Assembly: GCA_043759735.1 (NCBI GenBank)
Contig: JAYUQC010000127.1
Coordinates: 1 to 64,000, forward strand
Direction of reading: 5' to 3'
Length of the DNA stretch: 64,000 nt
Source: CAISIP01 sp043759735
GTDB taxonomy: Bacteria; Pseudomonadota; Gammaproteobacteria; Burkholderiales; Burkholderiaceae_C
The notes under the pieces: model-generated
Database searches by the model: none
Told to the model about the DNA's origin: nothing
What the model saw: only the letters and a program-made list of their open reading frames with translations
Program-made: the position numbers and the translations under genes
Part shown: one piece after another, positions 34,514 to 44,163 of the stretch
Numbering within the stretch: position 1 is the stretch's first letter
How the letters are laid out: the number at the start of each line of letters is the position of its first letter

Positions 34514-35629
34514 ATGGATTTTGACTTCAGCGACGATCAGGAACAGCTGCGCGACGCCGTGCGCAAATGGGTTGAAAAGGGATACGCCTTCGAGCGTCGT
34601 CGTTCGATTGCGAAAGAAGGCGGTTTTTCGGCCGACGCCTATGGCGAACTCGCCAACCTCGGGCTGTGTGGACTGTATGTGCCTGAGGCCCTGGGCGGAC
34701 TGGGCATGGGCCCTGTGGAAGGCATGGTCGTGATGGAAGAACTGGGCCGGGGCATCGTACTGGAGCCCCTGTCGCAAGCCTTGATCGCCGGCGCCCTGCT
34801 GGGCACATACGCTCCAAAGGCGCTGGCGGCCCAGTGGGCGCCGCTCGTCGCCAGCGGCGAAAAGATCATCGTACTGGCCTACCAGGAACGCGCCAGTCGG
34901 TATCGACTCGACGCTTGTTCCACCAAGGCCGACAAGAACGGCGAAGCCTGGACGCTGTCCGGCTCCAAGAGTCTGGTCATGGCCGGTGCCCAGGCCGATG
35001 CGATGATCGTCAGCGCCGCCGTCGATGGGAAACCGGCCCTGTTCCTGGTCGAGCGGTCCGCCGCCGGCGTCACCACCCGCGGCTACGGCACGGTTGATGG
35101 TGCATGCGCCGCCGAAGTGCTGCTGGACAACGCGTCCGCACAGCTGATCCAGCGCGACGGCCTGGCAGCACTGGAACACGGTGTCGACATCGGTATTGCG
35201 GCAACCTGCGCGGAAGCAGTTGGCGTGATGGACCAGACGCTGGCGATTACCGTTGAGTACATGAACACCCGCAAGCAGTTCGGCGTGCTTATCAGTAGTT
35301 TTCAGGCGCTCAAGCATCGGGTAGCCGACATGAAAATGCAACTGGAACTGGCGCGTTCGATGAGTTACTACGCTTCGCTCAAGCTCAACGCACCGGCCCC
35401 CGAACGTCGCGCGGCCATGGCACGGGCCAAGTACCAATTGGGGCAGTCGATGCGTTTCGTCGGCCAGCAGGCGGTCCAGTTGCACGGCGGCATCGGGGTG
35501 ACGGACGAATACATCGTCAGCCATTACTTCAAGCGCCTGACCCAGATGGAAATGGTGTTTGGCGACAGCCTGCACCATTTGGGCGAAGTCTCCCTGCGCA
35601 TGCAGGACAGTGCCGGCGTATTTGCCTGA
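34514..35629 (+). CDS. Acyl-CoA dehydrogenase, PimD-like small subunit
   Basis: This 371-residue chain starts MDFDFSDDQEQLRDAV and has VPEALGGLGMGPVEG, TRKQFGVLISSFQALKHRVADM and a C-terminal LHGGIGVTDEYIVSHYFKRL, all typical of the small partner of heteromeric acyl-CoA dehydrogenases. The central beta domain is divergent and lacks the full FAD-binding motif of the large chain. It probably forms an alpha2beta2 enzyme with the upstream product acting on a dicarboxylyl, long-chain or ring-bearing acyl-CoA. No further beta-oxidation genes adjoin. Confidence 0.88.
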   Translation: MDFDFSDDQEQLRDAVRKWVEKGYAFERRRSIAKEGGFSADAYGELANLGLCGLYVPEALGGLGMGPVEGMVVMEELGRGIVLEPLSQALIAGALLGTYAPKALAAQWAPLVASGEKIIVLAYQERASRYRLDACSTKADKNGEAWTLSGSKSLVMAGAQADAMIVSAAVDGKPALFLVERSAAGVTTRGYGTVDGACAAEVLLDNASAQLIQRDGLAALEHGVDIGIAATCAEAVGVMDQTLAITVEYMNTRKQFGVLISSFQALKHRVADMKMQLELARSMSYYASLKLNAPAPERRAAMARAKYQLGQSMRFVGQQAVQLHGGIGVTDEYIVSHYFKRLTQMEMVFGDSLHHLGEVSLRMQDSAGVFA

Positions 35630-35774
35630 CCCTTCACGGTTTGTCCCCCAATTTGGCCATGTCCGGTGCGGGCGGCCACACTGACAGGCCCATTTCAGGC
35701 GACGATGGCCTCTGGTTAGCGGCGGCGCTTTCCGGGCCCCCCCGGAGTGCCAGCCCGCATCCGGGGGAGGCAGC

Positions 35775-37088
35775 ATGGCGGCAATCGCGGACGGCACCAC
35801 GCATCATTGCAGCGTTGATGACGGTTCAGATTTCGAACGCTGGCTGATCGCTCGCTCATTTGCGATGCTGCTGCCCCTGTCTCGTGTGGGGCTGTCGGTG
35901 ACCGCGTTGATGCTGCTGGTGGTGGACCCACTTCTTTTCGCCAACGGCATCTGGGGCGACAACCCGCAACACAACTTCCTGCTGGCCTGGCACGCCACCG
36001 CCGGCCTATATTTCATAGCCTTTGTCTGTGCGGCCCCGCGCCTGGCCAGGCACCACACCCGCAAGCTGTGCCTGGCGGCGTTCATGACGCTGGGCGCTGC
36101 GCTTTTCACCTGGTTTGGCTTCATCTCGTGGGTCTTGAGCGGCGACATGTCGACCTACGCGATCTTCTTGCTGACCATGGTCTGCGTATTCAACTACCCC
36201 GGCAGGCTGCGCAAGGCGTTGAACATCGCCAGTGCGGCGGTGCTGCTGGCGTCCATCCTCTGGCTCGATGGCAGCAGCATGTTCTACACCAGCGGCGCAG
36301 CGATCAATCTCGTAGCACTGGCCCTGGTCGCGCTGCTGCTGGACGCCCATCTGATGACCATGAGCCGGGCGCTGTTCGATGAGAAGCGCCTGGTGGAGTT
36401 TGAACGCGCACGCGCCGATGCCGTGCTGTACAACGCACTGCCCAAGCCAATCGCCGATGAACTCAAACGCAACAACCTGGTCCAGGCGCAAAAGCATGAT
36501 TGTGTCGCCGTGCTGTTTGTCGATATTGTGGGCTTCACCCGGTTCTGCGCCGACCATCCGCCGGACACCGTGCTGCAGATACTCAACGCCCTCTTCTGCG
36601 AATTCGACACGCTGGTCCACCGCCATGGCGTTGAAAAAATCAAGACCATCGGTGACGCCTACATGGTGATTGGCAAGGACAGGTCGGCAGCCGTGGCAAG
36701 CCTCGCGCTCGACATGGTCCGGGCGGTAGCCTCATTCAACGCGCGCACCGGCCATGGGCTCTCGGTGCGCGCGGGAATGCACGTCGGGCCGGCCATCACC
36801 GGTGTCGTCGGGCTCCATCGGCTGCATTACGACGTCTGGGGCGACGCCGTCAATACCGCCAGCCGGATGGAGTCGACGGGCGAGACGGGCAGGATCCAGG
36901 TCACATCCGACGTGAGACATGCGTTGCAGGACGACTTTCAATTCGAGTGCCGTGGCGCGGTCGAGATCAAAGGCAAAGGGTGGATGCGCACATTCTTTCT
37001 GCTGGGGCCGGCCAGCCTCGGGGCAGTCAGCGGGGCCGTCGCCAACCCACCCTGGCCAAACGGCGAAATTGCCCGTCTCGCAGCCTGA
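35775..37088 (+). CDS. Membrane-bound class III adenylate cyclase
   Basis: The 437-residue protein has an N-terminal region of about six membrane helices (about 30-205) and a cytoplasmic class III cyclase domain (about 240-405). Metal-binding aspartates are Asp250 (FVDIVGFT) and Asp294 (TIGDAYM). Residues that select ATP over GTP are Lys290 (EKIKTIGD) and Asp353 (YDVWGD), and the transition-state pair is Asn360 and Arg364 (VNTASRM), so it should make cAMP. The membrane part may sense a signal but has no named sensor domain that I recognise. GGGGGAGG precedes ATG 35775. A Crp/Fnr gene at 27141 could respond to cAMP, which is untested. Confidence 0.91.
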   Translation: MAAIADGTTHHCSVDDGSDFERWLIARSFAMLLPLSRVGLSVTALMLLVVDPLLFANGIWGDNPQHNFLLAWHATAGLYFIAFVCAAPRLARHHTRKLCLAAFMTLGAALFTWFGFISWVLSGDMSTYAIFLLTMVCVFNYPGRLRKALNIASAAVLLASILWLDGSSMFYTSGAAINLVALALVALLLDAHLMTMSRALFDEKRLVEFERARADAVLYNALPKPIADELKRNNLVQAQKHDCVAVLFVDIVGFTRFCADHPPDTVLQILNALFCEFDTLVHRHGVEKIKTIGDAYMVIGKDRSAAVASLALDMVRAVASFNARTGHGLSVRAGMHVGPAITGVVGLHRLHYDVWGDAVNTASRMESTGETGRIQVTSDVRHALQDDFQFECRGAVEIKGKGWMRTFFLLGPASLGAVSGAVANPPWPNGEIARLAA

Positions 37089-37094
37089 CAAGCG

Positions 37095-37652
37095 TCAGGA
37101 CATTAGGCGCGACGACTTGGGCAGATGGGTCATCAGAAACTCCATCTGGTCTGCCAGGATGCGCCGATTGCGCAGGATGAAATCCTCCCACAGACTGGGA
37201 ACATAGGGCGCATACAACAGCGGCATATGCGCCTGCTCCGGCGTCCGACTGCTCTTGCGATGGTTGCAGGGGCGGCATGCGGTCACCACGTTCATCCAGG
37301 TATCGATGCCATGTTGCGCAAACGGCACGATGTGTTCACGGGTCAGGCTCTCTTCCTGGTGCTGCTGACCGCAATAGGCGCAGACATTGCGATCGCGCGC
37401 GAACAGCTTGCTGTTGGTCAGGCTCGGCTTGAGATTGAACGGATTGATATTGGGCACTCCCTTGGTGCCGATGATGCTGTTGACCGCGATGATCGACTGG
37501 GCCCCCGTCTGCGCGTTATGGCCTCCGTGAAACACGGCGACCTCACCACCCGACTCCCAACGCACCTCACCCGCCGCATAGTGAATGACGGCTTGTTCAA
37601 GCGAGATCCAGGATTGTGGCAAACCCTGGGCCGAGAGCTTCAAGACCTTCAA
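37095..37652 (-). CDS. HNH endonuclease family protein
   Basis: This 185-residue protein has a zinc-bound HNH domain: Cys91-x-x-Cys94 and Cys126-x-x-Cys129 hold zinc, with His107 (REHIVP), Asn121 and His131 forming the HNH core. The rest (LSAQGLPQSWISLEQAV at the start, PLLYAPYVPSLWEDFILRNR near the end) is conserved in a Burkholderiales family I recognise but cannot assign a role. The start is TTG at 37652: a GAGGAGG site lies 6 bp upstream and the product begins at the conserved KVLKL. The tail converges with the cyclase gene 6 bp away. Confidence 0.86.
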   Translation of the reverse strand: MKVLKLSAQGLPQSWISLEQAVIHYAAGEVRWESGGEVAVFHGGHNAQTGAQSIIAVNSIIGTKGVPNINPFNLKPSLTNSKLFARDRNVCAYCGQQHQEESLTREHIVPFAQHGIDTWMNVVTACRPCNHRKSSRTPEQAHMPLLYAPYVPSLWEDFILRNRRILADQMEFLMTHLPKSSRLMS

Positions 37653-37828
37653 GAAACGCCTCCTCGAAAAACGCCGTGCAACGCGCCCACCCGACACACC
37701 CGCCTGCCATGACAATGCAGCATGGGCCGCACAGCGGTGGGCCACAATATACCTGCTTTCCATGGCAACCTTGCGGTCAGAGCGGCCGCGGTGCAATGCC
37801 CCCTCCAAATGAACACCAGACACAGCGC

Positions 37829-38839
37829 ATGAAAGTCTTCCGTGGCCTGCAACACTCCAGGCTTGCTGCCGGGTGCGCGCTGACGATCGGCAATTTCGAC
37901 GGCGTCCACCGGGGCCACCAGGCCATGCTGGCGCTGCTGCGGGCAGAAGCCGCCCAACGCGACGTCAAGAGTTGCGTTCTGACCTTCGAGCCGCATCCGC
38001 GAGACTATTTTGCCGCCGCCAACGGCAAGCGAGAACTGGCTCCGGCCCGGGTCGCCAGTCTGCGTGACAAGCTGCTGGATCTGGCGCACTGCGGCATTGA
38101 CCAGACGGTGGTCATACCTTTCAACGCGCGCCTGGCGGCGCAATCTCCTTCGGCTTTCATCGACGCGGTGCTGGTGCGCGGCTTGCGGGCTCGGTACCTG
38201 CTGGTGGGCGACGATTTCAGGTTCGGCGCTCGCCGCGAAGGCGACTACGCAATGCTCGATGCCGCTGGTGACGCGAACGGTTTTGACGTTGCGCGCATGA
38301 ACAGCTATGAGGTGCATGGCTTGCGGGTGTCGAGCTCGGCGGTTCGCGAAGCCCTGGCCGAGGGACGGATGGCAGACACCGAACGCCTGCTTGGCCATCC
38401 GTTTCGCATTTCGGGGCATATCGTGCATGGGCGCAAGCTCGGACGGGAGCTGGGTTTCCCGACACTGAACCTGCGCTTCTCGCATTGGAAACCCGCTGCC
38501 AGCGGCATCTTCGTCGTGCTGGTCCATGGATTGGGCGATGTTCCGCTGCCCGGTGTTGCCAACCTGGGCGTGCGGCCGTCGCTGGATCCCAATGATGTCA
38601 ACGGCGGCCGGGTCCTGTTGGAAACCCATTGCCTGGACTGGCCCGCGCCGTGGGGTCGCGACGATGGCTACGGTAAACTCATCCGGGTGGAACTGCTGCA
38701 CAAACTGCACGACGAATTGAAGTACGAAGGCCTGGATGCGCTGCGGCGCGGCATTGCCCTGGACCGGGACGCTGCGCGCGACTACTTCGCATCGCGTTAC
38801 GCGCAAACCCACCGGCAAACCTCCCGCGACCGAATTTAG
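37829..38839 (+). CDS. ribF: Bifunctional riboflavin kinase/FMN adenylyltransferase RibF
   Basis: RibF phosphorylates riboflavin to FMN and adenylates FMN to FAD. The 336-residue protein has the N-terminal nucleotidyltransferase signature GNFDGVHRGHQ, then VGDDFRFG and SSSAVREAL, and a C-terminal flavokinase domain with GRKLGRELGFPTLNL. Start 37829 (MKVFRGLQH) matches the family; a frame running further upstream is not real. The order ribF-ileS-lspA is conserved in proteobacteria. Confidence 0.96.
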   Translation: MKVFRGLQHSRLAAGCALTIGNFDGVHRGHQAMLALLRAEAAQRDVKSCVLTFEPHPRDYFAAANGKRELAPARVASLRDKLLDLAHCGIDQTVVIPFNARLAAQSPSAFIDAVLVRGLRARYLLVGDDFRFGARREGDYAMLDAAGDANGFDVARMNSYEVHGLRVSSSAVREALAEGRMADTERLLGHPFRISGHIVHGRKLGRELGFPTLNLRFSHWKPAASGIFVVLVHGLGDVPLPGVANLGVRPSLDPNDVNGGRVLLETHCLDWPAPWGRDDGYGKLIRVELLHKLHDELKYEGLDALRRGIALDRDAARDYFASRYAQTHRQTSRDRI

Positions 38840-38991
38840 CCGGCGAAAAGCCTGGTGCTCCCGCCATACGCGTGCGAGGGTTCCAGGCGTTTCGCCGACA
38901 CGCAACTGACCCCACGATGGCGCGCCACTTGCCAGGCCTGCCCGATCAAACTGATTCCAGGAGGCCCGCGTACAACAGCGCGGCCAGCACC

Positions 38992-41856
38992 ATGACCGAC
39001 AAGACCGACTACCGCAGTACCCTCAACCTGCCTGAAACACCATTTCCGATGCGGGGTGACCTACCCAAACGTGAGCCGGTCTGGGCCCGGGAATGGGACG
39101 AGAAAGGCATCTACAAGCAGCTGCGCGATGCGCGCCGGGGCGCCCCCAAGTTCATCTTGCACGATGGCCCGCCGTATGCCAATGGCCAGATCCACATGGG
39201 TCACGCTGTCAACAAGATTCTCAAAGACATGATCGTCAAGGAGCGCCAGCTCGAAGGATTCGACGCCCGCTATGTTCCGGGCTGGGACTGCCATGGCCTG
39301 CCGATCGAAAACGCGATCGAGAAGAAGTTTGGGCGCAACCTGCCGCGCGATGAAATGCAGGCCAAGAGCCGTGCCTTCGCCACCGAGCAGATCGCGTTGC
39401 AGATGGGCGATTTCAAGCGCCTGGGCGTATTGGGCGAATGGGACCACCCCTACCGCACGATGGACTTCAAGAACGAGGCCGATGAGATCCGCGCCTTCAA
39501 GCGGGTGATCGAACGCGGATTTGTCTACCGTGGGCTCAAGCCGGTTTACTGGTGTTTCGATTGCGGCTCGTCGCTGGCGGAGTTCGAAATCGAATACGCC
39601 GACAAGAAATCGCAGTCGCTGGATGTCGGCTTTCTCTGCGCGCAGCCGCAGCGACTGGCCGACGCCTTTGGCCTGGACGCTCTGGCGATGCCGGCATTCG
39701 CGGTGATCTGGACCACGACCGCCTGGACCATCCCCGCCAACCAGGCGCTCAATCTCAACCCGGAGTTGGAGTACGCGCTGGTCGATACCGGGCGCGGCCT
39801 GCTGCTGCTGGCGGCCACGCTGGTCCAGCAGTGCCTGGTACGGTATCAGTTGACCGGAACCGTTGTCGCAACAACCCTGGGCAAGGCGCTGGCTGGAATC
39901 GAATTTCACCACCCGCTGGCCCATGTCGACAAGGGATACGACCGGCGAGCCCCGATCTACCTGGCCGACTACGCCACCGCAAACGACGGTACCGGTCTGG
40001 TGCACTCCTCGCCAGCCTACGGCGTGGAGGACTTCAACAGCTGCGTAGCGCACGGCATGGCACTGGACGACATCCTCAATCCGGTGCAGGGCGACGGGCA
40101 CTACGCGGCTGAACTGCCGCTGTTCGGTGGCTTGAATATCTGGCAGGCCTGCCCGCGCATCATCGAGGTGCTGCAGCAGTCGGATCGCCTTTTTTCCAGC
40201 ACCCACATCAGCCACAGTTACCCGCATTGCTGGCGCCACAAGACACCGGTGATCTACCGCGCCGCAGCGCAATGGTTCATCCGGATGGACGAGGGTGTCG
40301 GGGTTTTCACACGCGACAAGGCGCCCCGGACGCTGCGCCAGCTGGCACTCGCCGCGATCGAGCAGACCGCGTTCTACCCGGAAAACGGTCGCGCCCGGCT
40401 GCGCGACATGATCGCCGGCCGGCCCGATTGGTGCATCAGCCGCCAGCGCAGCTGGGGCGTGCCGCTGCCCTTCTTCATCCATCGCGACACCGGCGATCTG
40501 CATCCGCGCACCATGGAGATCCTGGATCAGGCCGCGGACATGGTCGAACGTGGCGGCATCGAGGCCTGGAGCAAGGCCAGCGCGGAATCGATCATTGGCG
40601 ATGTGGACGCTCTCCTTTATGCCAAGAGCAATGACATCCTGGAGGTCTGGTTCGACTCCGGAACTACCCACACCACGGTGCTCAAAGGCTCGCACCCGGG
40701 CAGCGGCCATGACGTTGGGCCCGAGGCCGACCTGTATCTTGAAGGCCACGACCAGCACCGAGGCTGGTTCCACTCCTCCTTGCTTACCGCCTGCGCCATG
40801 TTTGACCGCGCGCCTTACCGCGGCCTGCTGACGCATGGCTTCACCGTCGACAGCCAAGGCCGCAAGATGAGCAAGAGCCTGGGCAACGGCGTCGATCCGC
40901 AGGAGACCAGCAAGAAGCTGGGCGCCGAGATCATCCGGCTGTGGGTGGCTGCCAGTGACTATTCGGGCGATATCGCCGGTGACGACAAGATCCTGGCGCG
41001 GGTGGTGGACACCTACCGGCGCATCCGCAACACCTTGAAGTTCCTGCTGGCCAACACCGCCGACTTCGATCCGGCAATCCAATCCGTGGCGCCGGCGGAT
41101 ATGTTGGAGATCGACCGCTACGCACTGGCGCGGGCATCGCAACTGCAGACCGACATCCTGGCCCATTACAGGATCTACGAGTTCCATCCGGTGGTGGCCA
41201 AGCTGCAGATCTACTGCAGCGAGGACCTGGGTGCGTTCTACCTCGACATCCTGAAAGACCGTCTTTACACGACCAGTGTGGACTCGCGTGCCCGGCGCTC
41301 GGCGCAAACGGCCTTGTGGCAGATCACCCAGGCCATGCTGCGCTGGATGGCGCCGTTCCTGAGCTTCACTGCAGAGGAGGCATGGAGCGTGCTAGCTGGC
41401 GCGGGCAAAGTCCCTGCGGCCGATCGCGCGACCATCTTTACCAGCCAGTTTTCCCCTCTGGCAGCGCCAGACATGGCTTTGCTCGACAAATGGAGCCTGA
41501 TCCGCTCGGTGCGCGAGATGGCCAACAAGGAGATCGAGGCCTTGCGTGCGGCCGGCACGGTCGGGTCTTCGCTCCAGGCTCGCTTGCATATCGAGGTGCC
41601 GACCGCGAGCCACCCAGAACTGCTTGCCGCTTTGCAAAGCCTGGGTGACGATCTGCGTTTCGTGTTCATCACCTCGCACGCCACCGTGGCGGCCGGCGAC
41701 CAGTTGCAGACCACGCCCGCTGCGGTGACGGATGCCAAATGCGAGCGCTGCTGGCACTACCGGCACGACATCGGCCATGACCCGGCCCACCCCGGCATCT
41801 GCGCGCGCTGTACCTCCAACCTGTTCGGCGCCGGCGAAACGCGCCGCTTCGCATGA
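38992..41856 (+). CDS. ileS: Isoleucine--tRNA ligase
   Basis: IleS charges tRNA-Ile and edits valine. The 954-residue class I enzyme has the HIGH-type motif HMGH at 68-71 in PPYANGQIHMGHA, the CP1 editing insert with WTTTAWTIPANQAL, KMSKS at 625-629 (GRKMSKSLGNGVDP), and a C-terminal zinc knuckle CERCWHYRHD...CARC. That is the eubacterial type sensitive to mupirocin in general. An AGGAGG about 28 bp upstream is too far to decide the start; ATG 38992 is chosen by homology. Confidence 0.97.
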   Translation: MTDKTDYRSTLNLPETPFPMRGDLPKREPVWAREWDEKGIYKQLRDARRGAPKFILHDGPPYANGQIHMGHAVNKILKDMIVKERQLEGFDARYVPGWDCHGLPIENAIEKKFGRNLPRDEMQAKSRAFATEQIALQMGDFKRLGVLGEWDHPYRTMDFKNEADEIRAFKRVIERGFVYRGLKPVYWCFDCGSSLAEFEIEYADKKSQSLDVGFLCAQPQRLADAFGLDALAMPAFAVIWTTTAWTIPANQALNLNPELEYALVDTGRGLLLLAATLVQQCLVRYQLTGTVVATTLGKALAGIEFHHPLAHVDKGYDRRAPIYLADYATANDGTGLVHSSPAYGVEDFNSCVAHGMALDDILNPVQGDGHYAAELPLFGGLNIWQACPRIIEVLQQSDRLFSSTHISHSYPHCWRHKTPVIYRAAAQWFIRMDEGVGVFTRDKAPRTLRQLALAAIEQTAFYPENGRARLRDMIAGRPDWCISRQRSWGVPLPFFIHRDTGDLHPRTMEILDQAADMVERGGIEAWSKASAESIIGDVDALLYAKSNDILEVWFDSGTTHTTVLKGSHPGSGHDVGPEADLYLEGHDQHRGWFHSSLLTACAMFDRAPYRGLLTHGFTVDSQGRKMSKSLGNGVDPQETSKKLGAEIIRLWVAASDYSGDIAGDDKILARVVDTYRRIRNTLKFLLANTADFDPAIQSVAPADMLEIDRYALARASQLQTDILAHYRIYEFHPVVAKLQIYCSEDLGAFYLDILKDRLYTTSVDSRARRSAQTALWQITQAMLRWMAPFLSFTAEEAWSVLAGAGKVPAADRATIFTSQFSPLAAPDMALLDKWSLIRSVREMANKEIEALRAAGTVGSSLQARLHIEVPTASHPELLAALQSLGDDLRFVFITSHATVAAGDQLQTTPAAVTDAKCERCWHYRHDIGHDPAHPGICARCTSNLFGAGETRRFA

Positions 41857-42350
41857 TCGCGCGCGGTTCCGAGCGGGCCGGTGCCATGTTGCCCTGGCTG
41901 GGACTGGCGCTGCTGATATTGATCGCCGACCAGTTCACCAAGATCATGGTGCTGGGATATTTCGAACTGGGTGACAGCACCCGGGTGACCGGATTCTTCA
42001 ATCTGGTTCGGGTGCACAATGCGGGTGCGGCATTTTCGTTTCTGGCCGGCGCGTCGGGCTGGCAACGCTGGTTTTTCACCGCTATCGGCATCGGCGCGGC
42101 GATTTTCATCGTCTGGATGCTCAAATCGCATCCGGGACAGCGCCTGTTTGCTTTCGCGATGTGCTGCATCCTGGGGGGCGCGATCGGCAATGTGATCGAC
42201 CGGTTGGCATATGGCTATGTCGTGGATTTTCTACAGTTCCACTACGCCGGCTGGTATTTCCCCTCGTTCAACCTGGCCGACAGCGCGATTACCATCGGAG
42301 CCATTGCCATGATCCTGGATGAGCTATTGCGGGTGCGACGCGCCCGGTAG
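41853..42350 (+). CDS. lspA: Lipoprotein signal peptidase LspA
   Basis: LspA cleaves signal peptides of diacylglyceryl-modified prolipoproteins in the inner membrane. The 165-residue protein has four membrane helices and the catalytic aspartates Asp116 (GNVIDRL) and Asp143 (FNLADSAI). Its ATG overlaps the ileS stop by 4 bp, so it is translationally coupled. Confidence 0.97.
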   Translation: MIARGSERAGAMLPWLGLALLILIADQFTKIMVLGYFELGDSTRVTGFFNLVRVHNAGAAFSFLAGASGWQRWFFTAIGIGAAIFIVWMLKSHPGQRLFAFAMCCILGGAIGNVIDRLAYGYVVDFLQFHYAGWYFPSFNLADSAITIGAIAMILDELLRVRRAR

Positions 42351-42359
42351 AAAAACGAC

Positions 42360-44018
42360 TTGACCCACCTGCTCAATCTTCTAGCTGCGATTGCCCTGCT
42401 GGTGTGGGGCACGCAGTTGGTACGTACCGGTATCCTGCGCGTTTTTGGCGCCAACCTGCGCAATGTGCTGGCCAAGAGCGTCAGCAACCGGCTCAATGCG
42501 GTGATGTCGGGGCTGGGCGTCACGGCGCTGGTTCAATCGAGTACCGCCACGGCCCTCATCGTCGCCTCGTTCGTAGGCCAGGGCCTGATGGCGCTGCCGT
42601 CCGCACTGACGGTCATGCTCGGCGCCGATATCGGCACCAGCCTGATGGCCGTCGTCTTCTCGCGCGACCTGTCCTGGCTATCGCCGCTGTTCATCTTCAT
42701 CGGCGTGCTGCTGTATATCGCGCGTCAGTCCACGACGGTTGGACGCATCGGCCGCATCCTGATCGGCCTGGGCCTGATGCTGCTGGCGCTGAGCCTGGTG
42801 TCGCAATCGGCCACTGTCCTGACCCGGGCGCCGGCGGTCAAGGCACTGCTGGCGTCGCTCACCAGCGATTTGCTGCTGGAAATATTCACTGGCGCGGTAT
42901 TGACGGTGCTGTGCTACTCCAGTCTGGCGATGGTGCTGCTGACTGCCACGCTCGCCGCCACCCACGTGATCCCGCTGGATGTCGCGCTGGGCTTGGTACT
43001 GGGCGCCAACCTGGGCAGCGGCCTGCTGGGCGTATTGACCACGCTGGGCACCAGCATCCAGACCCGCCAGGTGCCGTTGGGCAACCTGATTTTCAAGATC
43101 TGCGGCATCGGCATCGCCGCGCCCTTTGTCGGGCTATGGATCCAGTTCATCCAGGAGTGGTTGTCGGATCTGGCTACGCTCGTAGTGCTGTTTCACCTGA
43201 GCTTCAACGTCGTGGTCGCTGCGATCTTCATCGGGCTCACGCCGATAGTGGCCCGCTGGGCCCAAACCCTGTTGCCCAAGCCGGACCGCGCCACGGTGGC
43301 CGGTCGGCAGCGCCATCTCGACGCAACAGCGCTGGCCACACCGTCGCTGGCCATCTCGTGTGCGGTACGCGAGGCGATGCACCAGGCCGACGTGGTTGAA
43401 ACCATGCTGTCCGGCATGTTGCGTGTGATCAAGGACAACGACAGCAAGCTGTCGCAGGAATTGCGCAAGATGGACGACACCGTCGACGAGTTGTATTCGG
43501 ACATCAAGTACTACCTGACCAAGATATCGCGCGAGGCGCTCAGCGACAGCGAGGGCCAGCGCTGGACCGACATCATCAGCTTCACCATCAACATGGAGCA
43601 GATCGGCGACATCGTCGAACGCATCCTGATCGACATCGAAGACAAAAAGATCAAGACCGGCCGCGAGTTCTCGGAGGCCGGGGTGAAAGAAATCGGCGAC
43701 CTGCACGCGCATCTGGTCGAGAACCTGCGCTTGGGCATGAGCGTATTCCTGCACGGCAACGTGCGGGATGCCCAAAAGCTGCTGGAAGAGAAGACCCGCT
43801 TTCGCGACCTGGAGCGCGAGTACGCATCGACCCACCTGCGCCGCCTGGCGCTCAACACCGTGCAAAGCATCGAGACCAGCTCGTTGCACCTGGACCTGAT
43901 CAGCGATCTCAAGCGCATCAACTCGCACATCTGCTCGATTGCCTATCCGATCCTGGACACCGCAGGCGCGCTGGCGCCAAACCGGCTGGAGAAGTCGGTG
44001 CTCGACGCGCGCGACTGA
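42360..44018 (+). CDS. Na/Pi cotransporter family protein with PhoU-like C-terminus
   Basis: The 552-residue protein has two inverted Na/Pi-cotransporter repeats with the QSSTATALIVASFV motif (about 57-70) and the second GANLGSGLL-type motif, about eight membrane helices, then a cytoplasmic helical region from about 340 resembling PhoU (DEL.SDIKYYLTKISREAL, NMEQIGDIVERILIDI). It likely imports or balances phosphate with sodium. The start is TTG at 42360, 9 bp after lspA; the ribosome-binding site is weak. It may be co-transcribed with ileS-lspA. Confidence 0.88.
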   Translation: MTHLLNLLAAIALLVWGTQLVRTGILRVFGANLRNVLAKSVSNRLNAVMSGLGVTALVQSSTATALIVASFVGQGLMALPSALTVMLGADIGTSLMAVVFSRDLSWLSPLFIFIGVLLYIARQSTTVGRIGRILIGLGLMLLALSLVSQSATVLTRAPAVKALLASLTSDLLLEIFTGAVLTVLCYSSLAMVLLTATLAATHVIPLDVALGLVLGANLGSGLLGVLTTLGTSIQTRQVPLGNLIFKICGIGIAAPFVGLWIQFIQEWLSDLATLVVLFHLSFNVVVAAIFIGLTPIVARWAQTLLPKPDRATVAGRQRHLDATALATPSLAISCAVREAMHQADVVETMLSGMLRVIKDNDSKLSQELRKMDDTVDELYSDIKYYLTKISREALSDSEGQRWTDIISFTINMEQIGDIVERILIDIEDKKIKTGREFSEAGVKEIGDLHAHLVENLRLGMSVFLHGNVRDAQKLLEEKTRFRDLEREYASTHLRRLALNTVQSIETSSLHLDLISDLKRINSHICSIAYPILDTAGALAPNRLEKSVLDARD

Positions 44019-44163
44019 AGCGAGGCGCGTATCGCCGGTCGATGCGGGACTTGAGGCCCCGCCCACAAGAACTCCTGGTTGGTTTTGACAAATCGATCAC
44101 CCGCCAGAGTGCCCGATCGTGCCGAATCCGATAATAATGCGGTGATAAATCGGGAGTGGCGTA

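Noticed and set aside
39061..41307. A 748-codon open frame antisense to ileS
   Set aside because: It is a GC-rich shadow of ileS without domain or ribosome-binding support; the same applies to the long frame at 24680-27154 opposite ftsK.
44085..44138. TTGACA followed by an AT-rich TAATAAT as a promoter of the SH3/M48 pair
   Set aside because: The spacing between the boxes is about 41 bp, far outside the 16-18 bp needed for a sigma-70 promoter.
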